From positions 1-15,234 of the forward strand of contig JAJDDU010000436.1 of NCBI GenBank assembly GCA_029260155.1: a stretch of 15,234 bases of DNA, in the 5' to 3' direction. Below are positions 7,421 to 14,513 of the stretch, piece after piece; position 1 is the first letter of the stretch, and the number at the start of each line of letters is the position of its first letter. Origin of the DNA: Phycisphaerae bacterium. GTDB lineage: Bacteria > Planctomycetota > Phycisphaerae > UBA1845. Both the position numbers and the translations under genes were made by a program. The notes beneath the pieces are model-generated. The model made no database searches, had not been told where the DNA came from, and saw only the letters and a program-made list of their open reading frames with translations.

Positions 7421-8349
7421 GATGGATCGCCTTGCTTCGCCGTTTCCGCGGAATAGTAGCCCATGAACAGGTCTTCGAGATCGGGCGGGTGGATAGCGAT
7501 TTCGCTGACGGGGAGACTGGCCAGCCACGCGAGCAACGACTCCGGCGGCCCTTGCCAATGGCCTTTGAGGGAGCCGTTTTCGCAGTCGGTGACCGTCAGG
7601 GCGGGTGGCGCGGAGGAACGAATTTGCGCGAGTTCGGCGCTGGAGTGGAAACGGAGGTGGACTTTCTGTGCGGCGTCTTTTCGCATTTCGCGTACGGGCG
7701 TGGAGGCTACGACGCTGCCGTTTCGCAGGATGATGACCGAGTCGCAAATCGCTTCGACTTCCGAGAGGCTGTGACTGCTGAGCAGGACGGTCTTGCCACG
7801 TGCGGTGACGTCGCGGAGTTCGCGGTAGAGGACCTGCTGCATGAGCGGATCGAGTGCGGCGGTGGGTTCGTCGAGGATGAGCAGCTCGGGTTCGTGCATC
7901 ATGGCCAATATCAGTCCGAGTTTCTGCCGCATGCCTTTGGAGTAGCCCCGAATGCGGGTGTGGAGGTCGAGTTGGAGTCTTTGGGCGAGGCGCCTTGCGT
8001 TGTCGGCGTCGGTCATGCCGCGAGCGCGCCCGGCGAAGCGGACCATCTGATCACCGGTGAGATGGTTATACAGGCGTACATCGCCGGGCAGATAGCCGAC
8101 GCGCCGGCGGATCGCGGTTGACTGGGCCCATGCGTCCAAAGCAAAAACGGTCGCCCGCCCGCCGTCGGACTTGAGGAAGCCGGTCAGAATTCGGATCGTC
8201 GTAGTCTTGCCTGCGCCGTTGGGCCCTAGAAACCCCAGCAACGCGCCTTTGGGGATGGACCAGGACGTGCCATCCAGCGCGCAGGTCTCCCCGTAGTGTT
8301 TGGTCAGGCTGTGAATGACGACGACAGCATCATCGTTGCCGGGATTCAT
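7417..8349 (-). CDS. ABC transporter ATP-binding protein (ABC-2 family)
   Basis: This 310-residue protein has all core ABC ATPase motifs: Walker A GPNGAGKT (42-49), signature YSKGMRQ (135-141), Walker B LLILDE (155-160) followed by PT, D-loop ALDP, and H-loop His192 (SSHSLSE). The Q-loop position reads GYLPGD, a variant often seen in ABC-2 ATPases of the CcmA type. The ~90-residue C-terminal extension is variable in this family. A Shine-Dalgarno GGGGGA (8356-8361) precedes ATG 8349 by 6 nt and starts 1 nt after the stop of putA. It energises the membrane protein encoded downstream. Whether the pair exports a drug, lipid, polysaccharide or metabolite is unknown. Confidence 0.93.
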   Translation of the reverse strand: MNPGNDDAVVVIHSLTKHYGETCALDGTSWSIPKGALLGFLGPNGAGKTTTIRILTGFLKSDGGRATVFALDAWAQSTAIRRRVGYLPGDVRLYNHLTGDQMVRFAGRARGMTDADNARRLAQRLQLDLHTRIRGYSKGMRQKLGLILAMMHEPELLILDEPTAALDPLMQQVLYRELRDVTARGKTVLLSSHSLSEVEAICDSVIILRNGSVVASTPVREMRKDAAQKVHLRFHSSAELAQIRSSAPPALTVTDCENGSLKGHWQGPPESLLAWLASLPVSEIAIHPPDLEDLFMGYYSAETAKQGDPS

Positions 8350-8362
8350 GATTGGTCCCCCG

Positions 8363-11300
8363 CTATGCCTTCGTCTGGACCTCGTGGGCAGGGGCGAGGC
8401 CGTGGCGTAGCGTGTGTTCGGTAATGGTCCGGGCGTTGCAGTAATGGTGCAGGTAATCGGGGCCGCCCGCCTTGGCGCCGTCGCCGCTCATTTTCAGACC
8501 GCCGAACGGTTCGACATCGACACGTGATCCGGTGATCTTGCGGTTGATGTACAGGTTGCCGACAAGGAAGTCGCGTTTGGCGCGATCGATGTGTGCCGGG
8601 CTTCGCGAGTAGATCCCGCCGGTAAGGGCGTAGCGCGTGCCGTTCGCAATCGCGAGCGCGTCGTCGAAGTCCTTGGCTTTGATCGCTGCGAGCACGGGTC
8701 CGAAGACCTCCTCCTGTGCGATGGTGGCGGTCGGTTCGACGCCGGCGAAAATTGTTGGTGCGATGTAGAATCCACCACCGGAAATGTCCCTCGCCGGCGT
8801 GTCGAGGATGCATCGGGCGCTCTGCTTGGCCTCGTTCACTTGGGCGCGTATTGACTCGTGAGCGGCGGCGTCGATGACCGGGCCGACGACGGTGCCGGGC
8901 TGCTCCGCGGGCCCGATTTGAAGTTGCGAGGCTGCTTCGGTCAGTCGATTGCAGAAGGCATCGTAGACACGCTCGATTACGATGACGCGGCTGCACGAAG
9001 TGCACTTCTGCCCGCTGTAGCCGAATGCCGAGGTGATGACGCCGCCGACGGCTTCGTCGAGATCGGCGTCGTCGTCGACGATGATCGCGTTCTTACCGCC
9101 GAGCTCCGAAATCACCTTCTTGATGTGTTGCTGCGTCGGGGGCGTGTCAGCGGCGGTGTGCAGGATGGTCTTGCCGACGTCGCGCGAGCCAGTGAACGAG
9201 ATCACATTAACCTCCGGGTGCGCGACGAGATGTTTGCCCACGACGGCGCCGTGTCCGGGGAGATAATTCAAAACGCCCGGCGGCAGGCCTGCCGCTAGAA
9301 AGACCTCCATCAGTTTGGCTGCGATGATCGGCGTGGCCGACGCGGGTTTCATGATGACGGTGTTGCCGGTGACCAGTGCGGCTGCGGTCATGTTGGTGAG
9401 CAGCGCGAGGGGAAAGCTCCACGGTGCGATGACCACGCAGACGCCTTTGGGTTCGTAGACTAGGTAGTTGTCTTCGCCGGGTAGGTCGCGGCGTCTGGGT
9501 CGATTCGCGAGGCGTTTGGCGCAGTGGGCGTAGTAGTCCAGGTAGTCGATTGCTTCTGCCACGTCGGCGTCGGCCTCTCGCCATGGCTTGCCGGCTTCGA
9601 AGAGTACGTAGGCTGCAAACTCGAAGCGTCGCCGGCGGATGGTGTCAGCCACTTTGTTCAGGAGTCCTGCACGTTCGGTTAGCGAGACAGCCCGCCAGTT
9701 GGCGAGTGCCTTTCGGGAACAGGCGACGGCGCGATCGGCGTCGGCGTTGGTCGCGCGCGCGGCGCGTCCGATCGTCTCGGCGGGGCTGGCGGGGTTGGTC
9801 GATTCGATCCACGCGCCAGTGGTGGCTGGCTTGCCGTTGATTACGAGTGGGTAGTCGGAACCGAACTCGCCACGCACATAGTCGAGGGCGGCACGGAACT
9901 TCTCGCGATTGGCGGCGCTTGCAAAGCTGGTGATCGGTTCGTTGCGAAACGTGGGCATCGGTTCATCCTCGTCGGTGTCCAGGTATCGGATCGGTCTTGG
10001 CGCGGTGCTTTTCGGTTTGGCGACTGCGGGGTCGGCGAGCAGGTCGGTTGCGTTGCGCGTCGTGTAGCTTTGCAGCAAGAACGAGTCGTTGGCTGTGTTT
10101 TCGAGCAGGCGGCGGATCAAGTAGCCCATGCCGGAAATCAATCCGCCGTAGGGTGTGTAAACGCGCAGGCAATGGCCCATTTCTACCATGGCTTGCTTGA
10201 GCGGGTCGCCCATTCCGTTGAGCATCTGGAATTCGAAATGCCTGTTGGACAGGCGGAACTCCTCTGCCGTAGCAATCGCCGAGGCGATCGATCGCACGTT
10301 GTGACTGGCAAATGCGGAACGGATCCACCGGTGGTTTTGGAGCATGCGTCTGGCGATGCGTTCGAAGCATGCGTCTGACTCCCACTTGTGGGACCAGACC
10401 GGCGGGGCGGTGTTGTTCTGGGTGGCCATTGCGGTTTCCACGTCCCAGTATGCACCTTTGACCAGTCGCACGGCGATGGGGAATCCGCGGCGTTTGACCC
10501 AAGTCAGCAGTCGCTCGAAATCAGCTTCCGCGTCGCGAAGGTAGGCTTGCACCACGATGCCGATGTCGGTCATGTCGCGGAACTCGTCCTCGTCGAGCAG
10601 GCGCATGAACAGCTCGAAGGTCATGTCCTTGTAGGCGTAGGACTCCATGTCGATGTTGATGAACGCGCCTTTGTGGCGGGCTCGCCGCAGGATCGGCCGC
10701 AGCCGGTGGCAAACGGAGTTGATCGACGCTTCGGAATCGATGGCGTCGAAATGCGCGGAAAGCGCACTCAGCTTGATGCTGATGTTGACGCGCGGCATGG
10801 GGCCGGCGGCGCCAGTGTCGATCGTTGGCACTGTGGACCACGTCCTTGCGGCTGGGCTGAGCGAGTCGATTAGGTCCAGGTACGTTTGCTGATACCGTTC
10901 CGCCTGCTCTTCGCTCGAAGTGTATTCGCCGAGAACGTCGAGCGTAAACGCCATGCCTTTACGCCGAAAACGCTCGATCGATCGAATGGCTTCAATCGCG
11001 TTGCTTCCGGCGATAAACTGCTTGGCCATCATGGTCGCGCCGCGGCGTGCCAGCGCCGCCATCAGGTGCGCGTGCATGGAGCAGGGGTCGCGGTAGGAAA
11101 GCGCGAACCGGGCAAGACCTGGCATGTCGAATCGATCGGGATCGAGATACTCGCGGAGGTGCCTGGCGATGGCCTCGTCGGAATCTATGACACAGGGTAA
11201 CACGTCGACGAAGCGGAAGGCCTGAATCTTCAGCGCGTCGTACTGTGTGCTCATGTTCATGAGCATTTGCTGCCACCACGCCTCCTGCCAGATGTGCGGC

Positions 11301-11392
11301 TCGGCTGCGTGGGCGCGTTCGAGGATTTCGAGCCCGAGTTCTCGGGTTCGAGCGGAATCAGAATTCAGAAACCTGAATTCAGAATTCTTCAT
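8363..11392 (-). CDS. putA: Bifunctional proline dehydrogenase / 1-pyrroline-5-carboxylate dehydrogenase
   Basis: This 1009-residue protein oxidises proline to pyrroline-5-carboxylate with FAD, then glutamate semialdehyde to glutamate with NAD+. The proline dehydrogenase half (~50-450) shows NIDMESYAYKD, RLVKGAYWDVE (Lys312), SHNVRS and GYLIRRLLEN, where Arg427-Arg428 match the pair that binds the substrate carboxylate. The aldehyde dehydrogenase half (~490-995) has Glu763 (VISELGGKN) and catalytic Cys797 (GYSGQKC), with the usual 34-residue spacing. An oddity is PWSFP at ~657, with Ser659 where the superfamily has Asn. There is no N-terminal ribbon-helix-helix DNA-binding domain and no extra C-terminal domain, so it resembles the short ~1000-residue PutA class and should not repress its own gene. 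ATG 11392 is 1 nt after the upstream stop, with no good Shine-Dalgarno, which suggests coupling. Residues ~2-13 come from a 7-bp repeat. Confidence 0.95.
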   Translation of the reverse strand: MKNSEFRFLNSDSARTRELGLEILERAHAAEPHIWQEAWWQQMLMNMSTQYDALKIQAFRFVDVLPCVIDSDEAIARHLREYLDPDRFDMPGLARFALSYRDPCSMHAHLMAALARRGATMMAKQFIAGSNAIEAIRSIERFRRKGMAFTLDVLGEYTSSEEQAERYQQTYLDLIDSLSPAARTWSTVPTIDTGAAGPMPRVNISIKLSALSAHFDAIDSEASINSVCHRLRPILRRARHKGAFINIDMESYAYKDMTFELFMRLLDEDEFRDMTDIGIVVQAYLRDAEADFERLLTWVKRRGFPIAVRLVKGAYWDVETAMATQNNTAPPVWSHKWESDACFERIARRMLQNHRWIRSAFASHNVRSIASAIATAEEFRLSNRHFEFQMLNGMGDPLKQAMVEMGHCLRVYTPYGGLISGMGYLIRRLLENTANDSFLLQSYTTRNATDLLADPAVAKPKSTAPRPIRYLDTDEDEPMPTFRNEPITSFASAANREKFRAALDYVRGEFGSDYPLVINGKPATTGAWIESTNPASPAETIGRAARATNADADRAVACSRKALANWRAVSLTERAGLLNKVADTIRRRRFEFAAYVLFEAGKPWREADADVAEAIDYLDYYAHCAKRLANRPRRRDLPGEDNYLVYEPKGVCVVIAPWSFPLALLTNMTAAALVTGNTVIMKPASATPIIAAKLMEVFLAAGLPPGVLNYLPGHGAVVGKHLVAHPEVNVISFTGSRDVGKTILHTAADTPPTQQHIKKVISELGGKNAIIVDDDADLDEAVGGVITSAFGYSGQKCTSCSRVIVIERVYDAFCNRLTEAASQLQIGPAEQPGTVVGPVIDAAAHESIRAQVNEAKQSARCILDTPARDISGGGFYIAPTIFAGVEPTATIAQEEVFGPVLAAIKAKDFDDALAIANGTRYALTGGIYSRSPAHIDRAKRDFLVGNLYINRKITGSRVDVEPFGGLKMSGDGAKAGGPDYLHHYCNARTITEHTLRHGLAPAHEVQTKA
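11328..11351 (-). repeat. Strong inverted repeat within the first codons of putA
   Basis: TCGAGCCCGAG (11328-11338) and CTCGGGTTCGA (11341-11351) form an 11-bp stem with one mismatch around a 2-nt TT spacer, at putA codons ~14-22. In the mRNA the mismatch is A-C and the tip would open slightly. It directly follows the 7-bp repeat array. Confidence 0.55.
11353..11387. repeat. 7-bp tandem repeat (consensus GAATTCT on minus strand) in the putA N-terminus
   Basis: On the minus strand five units read GAATTCT, GAATTCA, GGTTTCT, GAATTCT and GATTCCG, starting 3 nt after the ATG of putA. They encode residues ~2-13 (KNSEFRFLNSDS). This tail precedes the conserved proline dehydrogenase region and is probably not needed for the fold. 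The unit differs from those near 4000, but the period and the position at a gene start are the same. Confidence 0.75.
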
Positions 11393-11393
11393 C

Positions 11394-13256
11394 TTATTTC
11401 TTTGCTCGCGCCTTCACGCTCACCGCGTCCAAGCGCAGGCCGTCGGACTCGGTCGTCAAGGTGAAAATGCCATTGGTTTGGTACTGGCGCATCGCTTCGG
11501 CGTTGTCCGTGTTTTTCATCTGGGCTTGCTGGGCGAACATCCATCGCAGTATGTCGCCGACTTGCATGCCGGGGAACGGCGGGGAGTCGAGGTTGAGGTC
11601 GCCTGCTTTGATGATCGCCATTTGGGCGTCGAACAGTCTGAGTGCATTGGCGTAGAACGTAGCGCAGTTCTTCTTGGGCACGTGTTTGATGATGGCCTTG
11701 AACTCCGGGTCGCCTGCCAGCCCTCGTCCCTCCTTGCCTTCACTGCGAATGTAGGCCTCTACCGCCTTCTTCGTTGCTATGGGGATGATGACGCGGTCGG
11801 TGATGCCCAATGCCGCTCCCGGCGCCATCGGGTTCTCGTAGATGGTTTCGCCAAGCATCTCAGACGGGATAAGGAATCCCGGAGGGGCCATCGCCATTAG
11901 CTTGACGATCGCGTCGCGCGACTTGTGTCCCAGCGAGATCAGCAGATTGACGTCGTCGGTTTTGTAGGGTGCGGACGCACTTACCGAAGCCGAAAACGGG
12001 CCGATGATATTGTCCACGATGTCCTTTTGGATGTCGAGCACGCTTCCATCCGGCTGGGGGAGTTTGAGGCCGGCCCGCATCCGCTCGCCGTCGGCGGCGT
12101 CCAACCGGGTTCTGATGGCGATGACTTCCGATAGGATGGCCGACGGGTTGATATTGATGGAAGCGTAAAGGAATGAGTCGGCTGGCACGGTCGCGGGCGG
12201 CTTGGTCTTGGAGTTGTCCATCATGAGCAACTTGGCGATCCCCGTGCGTTCTGATCCGATTTCTATGTGCCCGCGCATCCGCATTTCCAGCCGTCTGGAG
12301 GGGGCGACTTCGACCGTCATGACCATGGCGCCGAGTGATTGCGCCCCGATCGCGCGGATCGTCTTCCCCGTGTCGGGGTCTTCGTCGGCGACGAGTTTGA
12401 GGATGCGCGGGAGGTTGACGACGAACTGGATTTGGGCTTCGTCGTCGCATTTCCTCTTGAGCAAGCGACCGGCAGGCGCCGCCGCCAGTGACTTCTTGGC
12501 GCCGGTCTTGAGTTGCCTGATTGATGCTTTGACCGCTTCGGTGTCCGATCCGACGACCAGGCGAGACTCGAAGAACGCGGTTGCGAACTCGCTGGGCACT
12601 TCCAATTCGCCGAGGAACTGCGCGATCACCATGCGCGTCATATCGTCGATGCCGGTGTCCTTGAGCAGGGCGTCCGCCATCGAGGAATCCGCGTCGTCGC
12701 CAGCGTCTGTGTCGGCGGCATCGTCCATCTTGGATTCGGCGAACTTGACGGTTATGACTTCGATCCCGGATGCCTTAGAGACCGACTTGGTGGCGCCTTC
12801 TTCGAGGCAGCGCGCGATGATCTTTCGGGTCAGCTTGCGGGCTGTGTCGAGATCCTCGCCCATCTCCATAATCGCGGCGAATTGATCATCGGTTTGCCCG
12901 TCCTCGTCGCGGGCGGCCGTGGCAGAGAGCGTCAAGGCGATGCCCCCATGCGGGTAAACTTCCAGCTCCTTGGGTGAGTCGAGGCCCAGCTCCTTGGCGA
13001 GCAGCTTCCTCGCGTTCTCCATGATCTTCTTGAACGACGGTATCTCGTCCTTGAGGGCTGGATCCTCGATCATCTTGTAAGCGGAGAGCTTCTTCGCCGA
13101 GTCGATAAGGTCGTCGCAATTCGGAATGCCGATGAACACCAGTGTGTCCTCCGGTGCCCATTCCGCGATCCATTGGTCGGCGGACGCAGGTTGTATTGCC
13201 GGCACGGCGAACAAAAAGGCTGCGGCTAGGAGGGTGGGTGCGTGTCGTCCTCTCAC
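11394..13256 (-). CDS. Exported DUF3352-like protein
   Basis: This 620-residue protein starts at GTG 13256, preceded by GGAG (13263-13266) at 6-nt spacing. Residues 1-26 are a signal peptide (ending PASA before DQW). The mature protein begins with IAEWAPEDTLVFIGIPN, which parallels the PPNTLVYAEL segment of the 4270-6543 product. Further shared features are RLVVGSDTEAVKASIRQL (~231), a following FVVNLPRIL segment, and a second P-D-S-F-L-Y-A-S-I type segment at ~360, suggesting an internal duplication. An Asp/Ala-rich acidic loop lies at ~178-195. No TPR ends are seen. It is probably periplasmic, of unknown function, with no catalytic motif recognised. It is separated from the protease gene by 45 nt and from putA by 1 nt. 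Confidence 0.85.
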   Translation of the reverse strand: MRGRHAPTLLAAAFLFAVPAIQPASADQWIAEWAPEDTLVFIGIPNCDDLIDSAKKLSAYKMIEDPALKDEIPSFKKIMENARKLLAKELGLDSPKELEVYPHGGIALTLSATAARDEDGQTDDQFAAIMEMGEDLDTARKLTRKIIARCLEEGATKSVSKASGIEVITVKFAESKMDDAADTDAGDDADSSMADALLKDTGIDDMTRMVIAQFLGELEVPSEFATAFFESRLVVGSDTEAVKASIRQLKTGAKKSLAAAPAGRLLKRKCDDEAQIQFVVNLPRILKLVADEDPDTGKTIRAIGAQSLGAMVMTVEVAPSRRLEMRMRGHIEIGSERTGIAKLLMMDNSKTKPPATVPADSFLYASININPSAILSEVIAIRTRLDAADGERMRAGLKLPQPDGSVLDIQKDIVDNIIGPFSASVSASAPYKTDDVNLLISLGHKSRDAIVKLMAMAPPGFLIPSEMLGETIYENPMAPGAALGITDRVIIPIATKKAVEAYIRSEGKEGRGLAGDPEFKAIIKHVPKKNCATFYANALRLFDAQMAIIKAGDLNLDSPPFPGMQVGDILRWMFAQQAQMKNTDNAEAMRQYQTNGIFTLTTESDGLRLDAVSVKARAKK

Positions 13257-13301
13257 AGGATTCTCCAGTCTTAAAGTGTCTTGCTCTGCGCATCGGGCTG
13301 A

Positions 13302-14300
13302 CTACCGGTTCTTGCCCGCGCGTTCGGACCACAGGAATTCAGGCCGACGGGGATCGAGCCGCTGCGGCGCTTCGAGGTATTGAAAACCACTGTTGGGATT
13401 GTCCGAGTCGTATGCATAGGCGTCGCGGTTTTTGAGAAAGTCAATGACGTACCGAATAGGAATTGCGAAATTGAGTCCCTCTGCGGCAAGATAGCCCATG
13501 TTGGTGACGCCGAGGACTTCGCCCCGCTCGTTGAACAGCGGCCCGCCTGAGTTGCCGGGGTTGATCTGCGTGGTCGTCTGGATGTAAGTCAGGCCACGCT
13601 CGGCCCGGTTACGTTTGCTGACGATGCCCTTGGAAATCGTACGCTCCAGTCCAAGCGGGTTTCCGATGGCGAACACGGTGTCCCCTTCGTTGACCGGGCG
13701 GTTCTCGGCCAGATGAACGACGGTGATCGCGAGATCTGCGGGCGGGTCGAACTGCAACAGCGCAAGATCCACAAACGGATTCACCGCGACGATCCGAACG
13801 TCCTCGATCTTCTCCTTGCGAAACGCGCCGTTGATCTGGCGGAAGATGTTGATGGTGATCTGCGTCTCGTTCTCGATCACGTGGAAGTTGCTAATCACGT
13901 AGCCGTCTTGGTGGATGATGAACCCGCTGCCCAGGCCTCCCGGCGTACGTACGAGAACCACGCCTTCCCCCAGTCGGCGGGCATGCTCTTCGAGCGGAGC
14001 GGGTGATAGATCAGCCGTTCGGTAGAGATCGTCGGTGAGGCGCACGTTTTTGGCGTGACTGCCGGATTCTGTGGCATCGACGTCGGACGGGGCGGGCTTG
14101 ACGATTTCACGAATCTGAGCACGGGGAATGCTCATGACGTCGAAGCCGATGTCCACGAAAACCGTCGTTGCGGTTTCCTTGATGATCGTACCCTCGACGC
14201 GGCTTCCGTTTACCAAACGCACGTCGTCGGCCACGAGTGTGCTGGCAACAATGAGCACGCCCGCCGCGGCCAACGCTGTTCGACCAAGAGCTGTTTGCAC
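13302..14300 (-). CDS. Secreted trypsin-like (HtrA/DegP family) serine protease without PDZ domain
   Basis: This 332-residue protein starts at GTG 14300. No good Shine-Dalgarno is visible, but the signal peptide (residues 1-24, ending STLVA) supports this start. The catalytic triad is complete: His140 (SNFHVIE), Asp178 (FVDLALLQF) and Ser251 (NPGNSGGPLF). The oxyanion-hole region and the loop TTTQINPGNSGG are typical of S1C proteases. Residues ~25-68 form an extra N-terminal module (RLVNGSRVEGTI... IPRAQIREI) that looks like a small beta-barrel and is separate from the protease. No PDZ domain follows, and the C-terminus ends in a ~40-residue polar tail. It probably acts in the periplasm on misfolded or specific proteins. 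It is the first gene of the minus-strand cluster. Confidence 0.92.
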   Translation of the reverse strand: MQTALGRTALAAAGVLIVASTLVADDVRLVNGSRVEGTIIKETATTVFVDIGFDVMSIPRAQIREIVKPAPSDVDATESGSHAKNVRLTDDLYRTADLSPAPLEEHARRLGEGVVLVRTPGGLGSGFIIHQDGYVISNFHVIENETQITINIFRQINGAFRKEKIEDVRIVAVNPFVDLALLQFDPPADLAITVVHLAENRPVNEGDTVFAIGNPLGLERTISKGIVSKRNRAERGLTYIQTTTQINPGNSGGPLFNERGEVLGVTNMGYLAAEGLNFAIPIRYVIDFLKNRDAYAYDSDNPNSGFQYLEAPQRLDPRRPEFLWSERAGKNR

Positions 14301-14362
14301 TGTTTTTCGCCGTCGGGTTTTCTGGTATCCTGTACACGTACTGTCGAATTCAACGGGAGCAA

Positions 14363-14391
14363 AGCGTACCAGAGTCGTCGCGCCGGGTCAA
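14363..14391 (-). promoter_or_regulatory. Weak candidate promoter for the protease-led cluster
   Basis: On the minus strand TTGACC (14391-14386, 5/6) is followed after 17 nt by TACGCT (14368-14363, only 3/6). The -10 is poor. Placement about 60 nt before the GTG at 14300 is reasonable. Other arrangements are possible. Confidence 0.2.
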
Positions 14392-14418
14392 AACGTCCGG
14401 TGGTGTCGGTTCAGTCGT

Positions 14419-14446
14419 TTGCGAAGCGGGCGGAAGGACGTAGAAT
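14419..14446 (+). promoter_or_regulatory. Candidate promoter for the right-edge FG-GAP gene
   Basis: TTGCGA (14419-14424, 4/6) and TAGAAT (14441-14446, 5/6) are separated by 16 nt. This predicts a leader of about 60 nt before ATG 14514. The candidate lies in the 213-bp divergent gap (14301-14513) between this gene and the protease gene. I see no other structure in that gap. Confidence 0.3.
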
Positions 14447-14513
14447 ACGCCTCGCCAGATGCCCAAGCCCGATTGAGTGGCGCGAAGGCTGAAACACGAA
14501 TGGAATCCCGTCT

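Noticed and set aside
7421..7747. Upstream extension of the permease reading frame to an ATG at 7747 (380 residues)
   Set aside because: The added part is Arg-rich and lies within the ATPase gene in another frame. The ATG at 7420 overlaps the ATPase stop in a classic ATGA coupling, and the membrane protein begins there.
7432..8121. Plus-strand 229-residue ORF
   Set aside because: It is antisense to the ABC ATPase gene, whose motifs are intact on the other strand. No independent coding evidence.
8346..10502. Minus-strand ORFs in other frames (8346-9005, 9207-9584, 9963-10502)
   Set aside because: All lie inside putA, are Arg/Pro-rich and show no domain. PutA motifs are continuous through these regions, so they are not fragments of a frameshifted gene.
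12202..12885. Plus-strand 227-residue ORF
   Set aside because: It is antisense to the DUF3352-like gene, rich in Ser/Arg, with no recognisable domain. It is a codon-bias shadow of the real frame.
14301..14513. Small ORFs in the divergent gap before the right-edge FG-GAP gene
   Set aside because: They are extensions or shadows of ORFs from both sides, without a ribosome binding site or recognisable product.
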